From Craterostigma plantagineum (taxonomy: Eukaryota > Streptophyta > Magnoliopsida > Lamiales > Linderniaceae), in the NCBI GenBank assembly GCA_027422505.1, contig JAPQWV010000305.1, positions 656,001 through 720,000 on the forward strand: DNA of 64,000 nt. The letters run 5' to 3'. Shown here piece by piece: positions 46,431-58,882 of this stretch. The notes below the pieces were generated by a model. That model was not told where the DNA came from. It was given only the letters and a program-made list of their open reading frames with translations, and made no database searches. Position 1 is the stretch's first letter. Each line of letters begins with the position of its first letter. The position numbers and the translations under genes are program-made.

Positions 46431-46856
46431 TCATAAAGATGAGTATAGTAGGATTATTTATTAGCAACTATTGACTAATTTTGTGTAATGTGTTCATTCT
46501 TGAAATGCCTTGTGGAAATTTAGAATTTACTCTGGCGACCGCTTAATTACTTTTCAAATATTCAATATTAACAACTACGACGAAGTTATTGAAATATATA
46601 TCCTAAAATGAGTGTGATACATGTGTATTATTACGTGCGTGCACTATACAACATGATCATTACTACGTAAGATCGAGACAAGAAGGAGCTTTCCATCTCT
46701 TAATCTTAAAGATAAGTGTATTTGTCCGCAAATAGCCAAATACTTTCAATCGAAGAAGAAAATTTGACAAGAAAAAAGCCAAAGCCGCACTCAAGCGCAT
46801 TGTTCGTAACGCACAGTTTGGATGGTTACAATTATTAAATTTCGTGGAAGAACACC
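46431..46856. other. 3' flank of CPS
   Basis: About 430 bases of AT-rich sequence after the stop. No gene is visible. The CPS 3' untranslated region should lie here, but no clear polyadenylation signal can be picked with confidence. Confidence 0.5.
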
Positions 46857-46861
46857 ATAAG

Positions 46862-48181
46862 TGTTGGATTATAATATCCAGTAATCACCAACGGGGGTTG
46901 GTCCAAGTGGTAAGCGGCTTGGTATCGCTTAAGCAAGTTATTGAGTTCGAATCCTTGTGTATGCAGCACCCCCCTTTGGGAGCCTCACATGCCGTTACCA
47001 GGTACGCGACGCGGGGCGTGCCGGATTAGTCGGGGCAACCCGGAACCGGTCGGGTATCCGGAAAAATAATATCTAGTAAATGACTAGTTCGATATCATAC
47101 TGGTCTGGTCTCAGACTAGTACAGTCAATGACTGGATTGACCGGTCAACTACTGCACTGAGGTACAAGCCTCTTACTGCATGTACAAGCGACTGAAGCTG
47201 ACGACATTGACCATATGAAGACAAAAGCTTCCAACGGCTACTTTAATGTGTCTAACAGCTAAATCAAGTTTGGGAGACTTACACACTATAAGGGCAGAAA
47301 AATACAAGGATCCTAGAGCAAACAAGCACACAATCAAAGAGAGATCCAAGAGAGAATAACAAGAGCAAAGAGCACAAAATCAAGAGAGTTATTCCCAAGT
47401 GTGTGAGTTACAAAAGATAGAGAGCTATAATACTCAAACCCACACACCCCACTCATACAAAATATATATTAGCTTAAGTAGATTAGTTGAGTGAGAGTCT
47501 ATGCACTAAGACGTAAAATTATGTGTTTGTAGTCTTTGCACATAGACGTAAAAAAGTGCCTTTCGTAGGGTCACGACCTACGAATCGTAGAGGGAAATAA
47601 CTCTACTGGTGGACTTAAAAATCTAACGTTAGAGAGACGTTTTGGTCGACTTTAATAGATGTCGAAGACTATGGACTCTAAAAGGCCGCTAGTGTGGTTG
47701 AGTGCTAGGAAGTTTAGTTAGCGGAATATATTGCTTATGAAGTTGTAAGTTAAAGATATGGAAGGTTGTACATCGTAGTACATAAACAGAGTCTTCTAGT
47801 GAGAGCGTTTCTTGCGGGAAAGAAGGAGAGATGTAGAAAAATTGAGACTCCTAACATCCATAAACAAATCGAGTCACGTGCATTGCATTCATACATATCT
47901 AGCATGCGTATTATTGACGAATTTTAGGTGTTCAATGAAATGCTTCAACCAAAACCGATTTTCAACTTGAATTTTTTGGAAAGTGTTTTGAAGTAGCTTT
48001 CATAAAACCGATTTTAAGAGGATTAAGTCGAGTATAATCCGTTTGGTTTTAAATCCAAACTTGCTTTATCTCTCGCTATGCTTAAATATTTTCAAGAGCT
48101 CGAGTTATTACAACTCAGGTATTTTAAAAGTTTTCAAAAGTGTTTATTCACCCCCTTCTAAACACTAAACCGATCCCAACA
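46862..48181. mobile_element. solo Copia LTR with a SINE inside
   Basis: Starts TGTTGGATTATAATATCC and ends CCGATCCCAACA. The flanks are ataag (46857-46861) and aaaag (48182-48186), which match at four of five bases. It has a TATA-like cactataaggg near 47290 and the cacccccttctaa end common in Sirevirus-type LTRs. Without the SINE and its duplicate it would be about 1.1 kb. No internal region or partner LTR is present. Confidence 0.75.
46885..47065 (+). mobile_element. tRNA-derived SINE, copy 1
   Basis: Flanked by 14 bp direct repeats ataatatccagtaa (46871-46884) and ataatatctagtaa (47066-47079), with one difference. Box A is tggtccaagtgg (46899-46910) and box B is gagttcgaatcc (46942-46953). 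The body then reads gggagcctcac..gtcggggcaacccgg and ends in ggaaaa. It matches the minus-strand copy at 49953-50122. SINEs are copied by LINE enzymes, and none is visible here. Confidence 0.88.
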
Positions 48182-48880
48182 AAAAGCAACGTAACCTATA
48201 ATATGCCACATCATATTAATGATGCTTAACTAACCAACATAATATATATATATATATATATATATTATGTATTATCTTATATCATATTATATTATATTAG
48301 ACTACAATAAATTATATTATATTATATTATATTATATTCATACAATATTATATTATATAATATTATACATTGTCTGAAGTCGTATTCTTCAACAAACCAA
48401 CACTCACGTAAAGTTGGTAATAACGATGGACTTGTATGTTGTAACAGTCAGTTGAGTAATCTTACGAAATATTGGTTATAGGGGCAGTCATACACTTATA
48501 GTATGTAATTGCATGATTCTACATCAATACCAATTTCAATATTTGCTGTATTTCATATCCTATATCATACATAATACAATATATTATATTATGTGACATG
48601 ATATAAATAACATAACATGTATTGAAATGAAATTTGATGATGTTAGCTGCCCTCTTACAGTCATACATAGAAGAACGCCTAATAATTTGAGCACACGTTA
48701 GTGCCATACAACAATTGAGTATGATTACGAAACATTCGTGATAAAAATGTTGAGTAATTTCACAAAAGTTAGGAAACTACCATAAAATAACTACTGTAGC
48801 ATGTTAGCACTTTCGAACATCATTCATAAATATCCATGGCGAAAACAGTAAGAACATAAGATCAAGGTTCTTAGAAATAT
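48182..48880. repeat. AT-rich intergenic DNA with TA and ATATT arrays
   Basis: A TA run at 48241-48266 and an attat/atatt array at 48285-48360. No gene is visible. Confidence 0.7.
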
Positions 48881-49490
48881 TTACTCATTATATGGAGGCC
48901 AATGCCAATAACAAAAGTAGATAGACACCGTCAAATATTTTCTGAATTCTTCTATTTGGCACGGTTTTATAGCAAATAGATTGTCGCCTGGAAACATCGC
49001 GCCACATGCATTCCGCAACATGTGCACGCCACATTCTCCGCCGGGGTGAACCCAAGGCATACGGTTAATTAAATAAAGAGGAACATAACAGTTTCCCATT
49101 GATTAATTTGTATAATGTCACTTATAACCTTGCTGCGAGATTCGCCCGTACGCCTAATGTCGAACTCAAAATTTGAACGTTCCATGCCTAGTTGTAGTAG
49201 CAACATCTTGATGATAATGATTGTGTTTTCCAGTGCACAACATGTCTCTGTGAAGTGTGGATCGGCTGATCTATTTGAATCCATTATTAGAAATGTTTGT
49301 TGTCTATGATAGATAACGGCCATCACCCAATGATTGTTGTTCGCGTTCACAGGGAGATCGATTGTTGTCGTATCTCTCCAATTGCATGACGGCCATTAGA
49401 TAGACTTTCCAAGAACAAAGGGCATCACTTCGGTCAGATCAACAGATCCATTGACAACAGGAAGCGATATTGAGAGGGCTGGTACACATC
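48881..49490 (-). pseudogene. ULP1-like (C48) protease domain of a MULE-borne gene
   Basis: The minus strand reads VMPFVLGKSI-stop, then WRDTTTIDLPVNANNNHWVM (His of the catalytic triad in NHW), QQTFLIMDSN (the Asp position), and after a shift HPGGECGVHMLRNACGAMF (catalytic Cys in ECGV). The order H-D-C with this spacing is the Ulp1/SENP cysteine protease domain, which in plants is often found in genes carried by Mutator-like elements (KAONASHI type). One stop and at least one frame shift show that it is dead. The N-terminal part is at 52768-54150. Confidence 0.78.
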
Positions 49491-49952
49491 AATTGCATTT
49501 CGATAAATCCGGGCATGCATTTATCGACATGCTGCATTATCAAGTTCAGAAAAAAATGGATATTCATAATTGTTTGCACATATGTATCCAATGGGAATTT
49601 AGTCATATTTTAATACTTGTGAACATAAACTTACAACATCTCATAGGCAAGTTCCGCAGGTCTTTAGGTTCATTGAAGAATTATTGCTCTAGCTCTGTCC
49701 AACAAAGCCCTATTACATACTGATTTGTGGCCATGCGTTCTATGCACTCGATGCCTTTGGTCACATTTGTAGCTTATACAGAACGTGCTCGTCAAGCTTC
49801 AAATTTGCGAATAGAATTCTACCAGCGCTAGATGATGGTTGAATACTTTTTTTCCAATGCTTTTAGCCTTTTCGCTGGTGGAAGCTGGTTCTCTTCGTTT
49901 ATTGTTTTGCCGCCGTCTAAATCTATACAAAGAAACATGATGTGCGACATTT

Positions 49953-50122
49953 TTTTTGGATGCCTGACCGTTTCCGGGTTGCCCGACTAATGCGGTTCGC
50001 CCCGCATCGCATATGAACGACGGGTGAGGCTCCCGGGGTTACTGCATACATAAGGATTCGAACCCGAGACCTTACTTAAGCGATACCAAGCCGCTTACCA
50101 CTTGGACCAAGCCCCGTCGGTT
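49953..50122 (-). mobile_element. tRNA-derived SINE, copy 2
   Basis: Reverse-strand copy of the SINE at 46885. It is flanked by direct repeats atgatgtgcgacattt (49937-49952) and atgatgtgtgacattt (50123-50138), 16 bp with one difference. On its own strand it has box A tggtccaagtgg, box B gggttcgaatcc and a 3' A run (t run at 49953-49957). Confidence 0.9.
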
Positions 50123-50252
50123 ATGATGTGTGACATTTAGCAGAATGAGAATGCATATTTTAGTTGAAGGAAAAGCTATTGTTACCAGACCGAGTTTCGT
50201 GTATCTTCCCTATCTTTTGTGTCAGCTGATGTAGTTGATAACCAAAGGACTT

Positions 50253-52744
50253 TGTAATTCCCGTGAGATTTAGTACGGGACTTTTGACATAAATTAGTAC
50301 TATAATTATTTAATTTGGAAACTCCAAGATCTTATGTTGGTATGCAAATTAGGGGAAGTCTCGAAAATTAATAGCAATAAAATTTGAAGTTCCAAATCAG
50401 AATAGAGAAATATTAAAAATATGAGATGATTAAGTAAATTATTCTTAGAAATTAAATTACATTGTTGGTAATCAAATAAAGTCTTCGATATATAAATAGC
50501 AAGGACCAAAGTTTTGATAACTACTAAATCACGTTACTTAACGTGGGAGGAAATGTCCATCACCACCTTGTCAAATCAAACTCCCTTAATATATATCTAT
50601 AAGACATAATTATCAAGAGAACAAAAGGAGAAGAATAGAAAGGAGAAGGAGGCGTAAACTTTAGGAAGAGAAAGCTAATCAAGCTAGGGAAGTTCCACGT
50701 AAAAGTGGTAAACCTTCAAATTCCAAAGCGTGGCTATATTATAATGTAGTGTAAGGTATATTTTATATGATTCTTCTATGCATATTTCGCCGTTGGGGAT
50801 AGATGTATAAGTTAAAATTAGAGTTGAGGAATTTGAACATAAGGTTAGAAATCTTAAGGTGCTAAGAGAGTTTACGATCCATGAACTTAATGGAGGAATT
50901 CCAATACTTCGGCCTACATGATTAATTACTTAAAACAACAAATTTAAGAACGTTAACCTTCTAGTAGAGCAGTGGATTTTCAATAATATTATGTCGTTGG
51001 TACTTAGGGTTTTTGGGAGGATCACGATTTTTAGAAGATCTCGACATGGTATGGTATAGTCCCACTAATGATTTCGAGGTATGTAATAAATAGATTTCGA
51101 AAGATAGATGTCGAGGTATAGTACCACTAATGATTTCGAGGTATGTTTGCGTGTTGTATTTTTATTATAGATAGATGTCGAGATATATAATAAAAAGGAT
51201 TTCGAGATGTGAACTGTAGAAAAAATTTCGAGATTGATAATAGAATGATTTCGACATTTACCTTTCAAAAGATCTCGATGAGTTCATGAAAGAACTCGAC
51301 AGTGCTTAATGATCTCGACATTGTTTTTTTCTCAACTAAAGATCTCGACATTATAAGATCTCGAGATAATAGATCTCGACATTAATAATCTCGACATTAT
51401 TTGACGCTGTTTGAAGAATCTCGACATTATCCTAGATCTCGAGGTAATAGATCTCGACATTAATAAGAATTCGATATTTCCTAGATTTCGACATTGTTTG
51501 AAGGATATCGACATTATCATAGAAAGAGTTTCAACATCATATGATCTTCGACATTGTATAAGATTTCAGCATTTTAAAAGTTTTCTACACTTAATAAATT
51601 TTCGGCATTCTAGGGTTACGTATTTTTAGGGATTTCATTATTTTTAGGTTTTTATGAATTTTAGGGTTTTGATAATTTTAGCGTTTTCGAAACTTATATG
51701 ACAATAAATACTGATATGATAATATTTCCAATACTCAGAGGATCGGAGCGTAGGGAATACCAGATTTCGTTACTAATTTTATCAGAGGACAGGTAGGTGA
51801 ATTTTCATCTACAACGCGTAAACACTAACGTGATATTTATGTGATTTTATGTGCTTCGATGAATAATGTGTTTTATGTGTTTACGTACGTTTTGTGTGGC
51901 ACCACGATATCATGTATTATCACGTTAAATGCCTACATGTGCACTTCAAGTCACTTCACGGAGTGTACCGTGGTGGAACGGTGGTACTGTATTGTACCTA
52001 GTGAGCGAGTAGCCGATATTGGCTGTCGACCCGTAGAGGAGTCACGTGAGTGTGGACATTATGCGGCAGACTGCGGGCGACCTAGAAAGGAGCGACTTGG
52101 GACATCCCCAAGTAGGCTAGCTAGTGTAGGCCACGCTGTCGCATGCAGGAGGAGGCGACCTGAAGGTTGGGACCTGGGTACCCTTACGGGACATAGTGTA
52201 GGCTACCAGCGTGGGCACCGCATTGGCAGAAGAGACGACCTGAGAGTGTGACCTGATATGGCTCAGGGAGGCTGCTCAGTGTAGGCCACTGCCGTAGTGT
52301 TGTGATCGTTTTGTGGTTGTGTTCGTGATCTTGGTAGTGATTTCGCGTGATGGTGCACAGTATGGAGCCCAGGGCCCGTGGTGAGGTGGTGAGTGTATCC
52401 CGGTTGTGATGAACGATGATAAGTGGCATTGCATTGGTGAGAATTGGGGGTGAGTGAACGCGAGTCAGTCACACGTGCATGTGCACTATTTCACCTACTG
52501 GGCAATAGCTCAGTGTTTGCTTGTTGTAGGTAATCGACAATCGAGGCTGACTATATGATCTTCCATGGGCTTTTGAGGGCGGGGCTGTACATGGATGACG
52601 ACCTGTGGGCGAGTGATAGGGTGATTTGGGTCTAAGGCCCGTTTGTATAAACAAATGTTTTTGTAAATGGGTTCTCCGCGGCTTTTGCTGCTAAACCCGA
52701 GGTGATTTATCGCTAATTAGCGATTAGAGAGTAGGTTTGTCACA
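50253..52744 (+). mobile_element. solo LTR, 2492 bp, Ty3/Gypsy (chromovirus-like)
   Basis: Starts TGTAATTCCC and ends GTTTGTCACA, with a perfect 5 bp duplication gacTT (50248-50252 and 52745-52749). It has a TATA-like tatatatctataagac (50590-50605), then a purine-rich leader (gaacaaaaggagaag..). Near the end it has cacctactgggcaatagctcag, like the 3' part of Tekay-type Gypsy LTRs. No coding sequence. It interrupts the ULP1-like pseudogene. The superfamily call rests on these LTR traits only. Confidence 0.75.
51060..51600 (+). repeat. degenerate array of gatctcgacatta-like units
   Basis: More than a dozen copies of tctcgacatt or tttcgacatt variants with irregular spacing inside the Gypsy solo LTR, often preceded by aga or tag. 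Confidence 0.8.
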
Positions 52745-52767
52745 GACTTCGAAACATCTCCCAATGG

Positions 52768-54150
52768 TTAAACCCTTAGATCGACTATCTCTTCTTGCAG
52801 GATAGTATTTTCAGCATGTTCGGTACCAGTGAATAGTTCGTTCAACTCGACGAAGCCCTCTTCTACTTGTCTGGCCATATGAAACACCTGCTCAGTGTGG
52901 TAGTCAACTACTGTACTAAGCCTTTCCATCTCTTGCAATACCTTCTTAGTTCCTCTGGAACTGCCATGTGACGCCTCAGAATGAATACACTTGTTTGTCT
53001 CTCGTCCCGTTTGCAAATCATGACCAACAAATGGCTCCTGAAAATGAGAAGTTGCTCCTACCTCATTTCCCACAACGTTCACGAAGTCATCATGGGTATC
53101 CATGCAATCATTTCCAGCACCTTATGCGATACTGGCATTGTTATGCAGAAACGGTGGTTTGAGGCTGCAATTGGTCACACGGGGCACCAAGCGTTCATAT
53201 CGAGAATATCTACGTGCGGCTACGGAGGTGGTTGTATCTAGTCTACGGCATGTGTATCTATGTTGGCATTATCCTCAATGCCAACATTTGGACTCTTTGG
53301 TAAGTCCTTGCATTTGGAGTGGAGATGTTGATAAAATCATGTAATGTTGGTGAACGTAAATGCCTTTTATTGCTATTTTCACCTAGAATTTGGCCATCTT
53401 CATCATCCAATACTGGCATGTGTGGGGAACCATTCTTCACAGGTTCTGCTCGATGATGGTGAAGTGCTTGTTAGAAGACCTTCGCCGGGGCAATGGTATT
53501 GAACTCGCTGAAATGCGGCCGAAATGTAAAGATGCAGGGTTTGTGGATCATGAGTGTAGATGCATTAAACTCACTCAAATACGGCCTAGAATGTAAGATT
53601 ACCTTAATTGGGTACCCAATCACAACGTTTGATACCTTCTTGTACCACATGTTTCCTGGTTGTCTTTGAACTGAGAAAGGTCCATTTTCAACGAAGACAA
53701 AGCAATATTGTAGGCGTAGTTACCTAACGGGTAAGTGTTAAAAGCTGACGAACTCCTCCACTAATTGACGTATCATTGGATTTATCTTCACATTTGTTCG
53801 AACTTCGTTGATCCAGAACCGCCGCGAAAAATACTACACTTGCCATTTTTAGTTTTTCAACGTCGACAACAGACGATGGGTACTTTCCAGTTTGCTAAAT
53901 CTATCAATTGCGTCTTGCAACATAACCTTTTGCTTGTCTGGAAAGTGCCTTGTAAGAAAGTGCTATTCTCGTCGACTTGTGGCTCATCAGAGAATCTAAG
54001 ACCCGTAAGCAAACAATATTCTGTACGCGAGGACCGTATAGGCATGTAATTGACAACCATCCACAACTCATCCCTACCATGTAATGGAGTTTGAGCTTGC
54101 GTCATGTACCGAATTAGCTGACTCGACAGGTAGAATCTATTCGCACACAA
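52768..54150 (-). pseudogene. N-terminal part of the ULP1-like gene (DUF1985 region and acidic linker)
   Basis: 54150-53857 reads LWMVVNYMPIRSSRTEYCLL then TGLRF, the core of the plant DUF1985 domain (form ..PIRFSLxEFALVTGL). This domain usually precedes ULP1 in MULE-borne genes. The part 53600-53104 is degraded. 52768-53103 is an acidic, helix-like linker (QVFHMARQVEEGFVELNELF). All lie on the same strand as the protease domain. The Gypsy solo LTR and a SINE lie between the two halves. I see no MULE terminal repeats around it. Confidence 0.65.
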
Positions 54151-55281
54151 CTATGAGATTCCCAAATGGAGATCATGCCACCGGTTCGACAATTTCGGTT
54201 GCGTCTAGTTCCCTTATAGTTGGCACATGGTGTTAATTTGCATGGCAGAATATTTTCCTGTGGAAGTTGAGTGTCTAATAACGCCTGAAAAATAATAAGA
54301 CATGCTATTATACCTTTTGTCGATCACCAATGCACACGCAAATAGCTAAGCGCAGTTAGCTACAATCAGACAACTGTTATGCTTAATTATGGGAATCAAA
54401 CATGATGCAAGAACATATGAAGTGCATGCATCTCCGAGGGATTGCATGATATATCTACATAAGAACTGCAGCCCACTTGTAAAGACAGAAACAATGACGT
54501 CATTTGAAATACTAAATGGCGCACACACAGTAAATAAAGATAGAAACAATGGAAATATGTCATTTGACAGACTAAATGGAGCACACACAGTAATGATTGT
54601 ACAAACTATTAAAACATAGGTAATACATCTGTGCCAGTTTCCGCCATTGCAGTGTTCTTTGAATGAGGGATCTTGGTTGCAAAACACCCAACTTACAAAT
54701 GTTGTAATCTTCAGCCGGACAACCTTGAATAATTACCAAATCGTAATCGCTGGAACAGTAGGCACCTCTCGACTGTATGACTAAGGAATAAATTGAGTGC
54801 GAAATTTGGAATTTTGAATTCGGATTAAATGAATGGAATTGAATATCCTAATTTTTTACATCGTTTATGAATACTGTAATTTTTCAAAACATGGGTTGGG
54901 CCAACAATTACAAAATGGACATAATTAGTGAGGGTCCAATGCGTCAAACTCAATGAACGAAAGTTAAATTCGGAATTTTTTATCATTTATGAATATTGTA
55001 ACTTTTCTGAACATGGGCTGGGCCAACAATTCGAAATGGACATAATTAGTGAGGGTCCAATGCGTCAAACTCAATACACGAAAATGAATTTTTTTCTTTA
55101 CAAAAATGAATTGAACGTGGAAATTGCGTAACAATATATGTTGCATAAGCAATAATAAAATTAATTACATAATAAAACATACTATATGTCAAACAGATAT
55201 AGGAAATTTAACATAGTAAATTAATATTATTACATAAATATGGAATATAGAATATATAATACGATATTACTTATGTTATGT
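54151..55281. other. spacer with two tandem duplications
   Basis: 54489-54592 has a unit of about 54 bp twice (gaaacaatg..gcacacacagtaa). 54849-55089 has a 121 bp unit twice (tttatgaat..tgggccaacaat..agggtccaatgcgtcaaactcaat). No gene is supported. It may be the outer part of the MULE that carried the ULP1-like gene. Confidence 0.6.
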
Positions 55282-55928
55282 TAGGGGTGGCAAAATTCGC
55301 ACTGTGAACCATCCCCGTCGTGCCGAGGCTATTGGAACAGGGAATCCCTTGTCAAAACAGGAATGGGAAGTTGACGGTGATTCCCAGTCGATGAAAGAGC
55401 GGGGACGGGACGGGGATGGTAATTATGTTTCCCACCCATCCCCGGCCCCGAACCCGACCCCTATTCAATCAAATGGTGTTTCACCATATTCCCCAATTAG
55501 ATATATTAATAATTAATATAAAATAATAGTTTTAAGCAAAGATTTTCAGTGATTGTCTTTTTTAGATTGAGGATCGATTTTGAAAATCTGCTTTCATTTT
55601 TAATGCATAGTTCGACATTCAGAAAAAGAAATTCTACTCACAATGCACACAAACACACACACATGATGCAGAGAATAGTTCCAAAGGATTATGTCAAATC
55701 TTTTCTTTGTTTTATCTCAACTTACAAAAATCCATCCATAATCAACCAATATACTCTCACGCCCTCCCCACCCTCATCGAATCGACTTTTGTTGTATCGC
55801 CACAAGTATGGATCGAGAGAATGAACTTCAAGATATGCACATGAAATGATTTTTTAATAAAAAGTGGAAGCAACAACATCGTTGATCCCGTTAAGGATCC
55901 TGTAGAGAAAACGAGTCTCAGGGGGACA

Positions 55929-57674
55929 ATGAAAGAACTCCGAGTCCCACGTCTCTACCTCCAACTGCCGAAACTATTCACAAAAAGGTTGAGATCCCAA
56001 ATGTGGAATCACTTCAAAAAGCAAACGATTGGTGGGTTGGACAAGGCGGTGTGCAATTATTGTGAGAAGATATTGGGAGGTAAAAGTTCTGATGGTATGC
56101 GGCATTTACATGACCATTTTATCGTGTATGCATTAGAAGAAAGAACCTTGATATTTGACAAGCTATGGTGAATCCTGTCAAATCAGTTGATGGAAAAGTC
56201 TCTTTGGAAAATTACTGTTTTGATTCGGCGTTTGCAACTTTGTCACATGATACTTAAGCATGACTACCCTTTGTCCATGGTTGATCATGAAGGAATTATA
56301 GAGTATAGCAACGCTCTTCAACCTTTATTTAAAGTTATGACAAGAAACAGAATCAAGAGTTATACTTTAGGCACGTGTAATGTTGAGAAAGCGAAGACAA
56401 TGAGTAGGTTGGAGGGCAATCGAAGTTGAATTGATATTACGACTGATATGTGGACTTCAGAGATTCAAAAGAAAGAATACATGGCTGCGCGGGTCATTAT
56501 ATTGATGATACTTGGAAGTTACAAAGCTTCATTACGAGGTAATCTTCAATATTTATGTGAACTTTTTTTTTGCTTTCTTATTTCGCATGAGTTAAAGAAA
56601 TTGTTATCTGATATTATACATTAGGTTCATGCATTCCCTTCTCCACACACCGCTGAGGAAATTTCTACTCTATTGCTCGAATGTTTTTACGATTGAAATG
56701 TGGATCGAGAGCTGTCTACTATAACAGTAGATACCGCCTCAACAAATGACAAGGTGGTGAGAATTTTACTTGACAAATTGCCATCAAATTCCTTGATTTT
56801 GAATGGAGAAGTATCTATATGTGTTCTAGTGCACATGTACTTAATTTGATTGTGAAGGATGGGTTAGATGTTATTAGAGAGGTAATTGATAATATTCGTG
56901 ATAGTGTTATATATTGGAGATCAACCCCAAAAAGAGTTGAGAAATTTGAAGAAACTGTCCGTCAGCTGCATGTCCGTACTCGAAGAAACTTGTTCAGGAT
57001 GGTACTACTAGGTGGAATTCAACTTACTTGATGTTGTCGTCTGCTTTGTTGTATAAGAACGTGTTCTCTCATTTGAAATAACGAGCTTCAAAATTTCAGA
57101 GTTGTCCCGCTGATTCTGATTGGGAGTTGGCCGAAGAATTTTGGGATAAGTTAAAGTTATTTTACGTTTTGAGATGTTATCTGGCACCAAATACCCAACA
57201 ACTAATATGTTATTTTCCACATATTTGCAAAATTAAAGTTGCTTTGAATGATTGGGTTGCATCTTCACGTGATAAGATCAATATGATGACGTCTAAGATG
57301 ATTCTTTAGTTTGATTAATACTGGGATGTGATTCACGGTGTATTGGCTTTGGCTAATATATTAGATCCAAGGTTCAAGTTAATGCTAGTGGAATATTACT
57401 ATACCAAGCTATATGATCAAAGTGATCGGCATGAGATTAGTAGATTACGAAGTATTTGCCACGATATGGTGAGTAATTATCATCTTGATCGAAATGATAA
57501 TGATCAGCTCCCTTGTGCTTCAACGGTTGAGGGTACACACTTTCAAGATCATGATGAGTGGATGGAGTTTGATAGTTTTGTATCAAGTAAAAGATCGAAC
57601 GACAACCAGAAATCAGAGTTAGACCGCTATTTGGAGGATGATGTTATCCCATCAAAGACCCCTGGCTTTGATTT
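55929..57674 (+). pseudogene. hAT transposase, BED finger and catalytic core
   Basis: Order of motifs: BED zinc finger (MWNHFKKQTIGGLDKAVCNY, C..EK, GMRHLHDH); YPLSMVDHEGIIEYSNALQP; after a stop near 56430, ITTDMWTS and YMAA; a likely intron (GT near 56540, AG near 56625); STITVDTASTND-like codons; SSAHVLNLIVKDGLD; TRWNST-like codons near 57005; DPRFKL (57363). Then ELDRYLEDDVIP and GFDLL, where Copia E is inserted. Stops and shifts make it inactive. Confidence 0.85.
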
Positions 57675-57679
57675 GCTAT

Positions 57680-58882
57680 TGAAGATAAAAATGTGCCTAA
57701 GAAGAGGGTGAATTAGGCTTATAAAAATTTATGCTTTTTCTTTTCACAAATCCTAAGATGTAGTGACTTAGATATATGTCTATTGATGCTTGTGACGAGT
57801 ATGCCTGGTATATCCTAGTAACGTGGAATGTGTGTCGGGTCTGTCTCACAGCGAAAAGGAAATAACTGTAAAGTAAATGCGAGACATGATTTTTATAAGG
57901 TTAGATCCCCAACTGGGGTTTACGCATCTCCTAGGGGTTTGCTCTCCAAGAGTTTATCCAGTCACTACAATGCACCGTAGCTGGATACAAAACCGATTGA
58001 TTAGCCCAATACACAACGAAAAAAAGTTGAACACTAGACATACTAGGTTACCACACGCAGAGTTTCGTTTCTCGGAATCTTCTGATCCCGACAGACATAG
58101 CTCGCTATCGAAGGGCACCCGGAACTCATCCTTCCCTTCACGTGTGCGTAAACGTCGACCTTGCCTCCTTGGTATTGCTCACGTCCAAAGACAACACGTT
58201 CGGGGACAGAATATATGGTGGGAGGTTGGAATATCTCAGTACTTCGCAAAGTGATCGCTCAGGTAGGCAGAAAGCTATTGCAAATGAACACTCAGGAATC
58301 TCTCAATAATGTTTCTGCTCAAAATGCTCTTAGTCGTAGGTTCACAAATTCTAAGTGACTCAAAGTTATGAAGTGTTGCTCATATATAAACATTTTCACT
58401 CAACACTTTACATCAGATCAAGAGATTAATCACCAAATCAAGCACATAGTTCATGCAATTTTCGAGTAGTCAACATGCCATGTAAATCATGCTCTTAATA
58501 AATCATCACAACGGTTATAAGCACATATGATCATATTCCATATAAAAGCTCAGATTCGTTGTCAAGGCATATTTAATCATTTCGAATTATATTTACCATA
58601 ACAGGATTTTCCATAAGTGATTCGCTGCTATCAATTTCTAGAATAAGTCAATCCACATTTACTTTCCATGTATAGTACACGAGATAGCATCATATCAATT
58701 CCATATTTAGAACATAGTATCATATCAATATATTTACCATGTTTAGCACTTAATATCATATCACATCGCATCTATCACGAATTAATATGCTATGCCACAA
58801 CTTTCCATATTTCAGATATCACATTCATTTTTAGCACATACCTTATAATATCACCTTATCCACAAAGTCAATCAAATCAAAT
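57680..58882 (-). repeat. Copia E 3' LTR, truncated
   Basis: Aligns with 61078-62290 of the right LTR up to caatcaaatcaaatctttccta and then passes abruptly into integrase codons on the reverse strand. Confidence 0.85.

Noticed and set aside
46899..46960. True tRNA gene in the SINE
   Set aside because: The body has 14 bp target duplications, a non-tRNA tail and a second copy. It is a SINE head.
51841..52251. 136-codon frame with a C/H pattern (GHYAADCGRPR)
   Set aside because: It resembles a zinc knuckle by chance. It lies inside the Gypsy solo LTR, and the expected gag context is absent.
55549..55824. 91-codon plus frame before the hAT transposase
   Set aside because: No similarity to transposase N-termini and no conserved motif; treated as untranslated hAT sequence.
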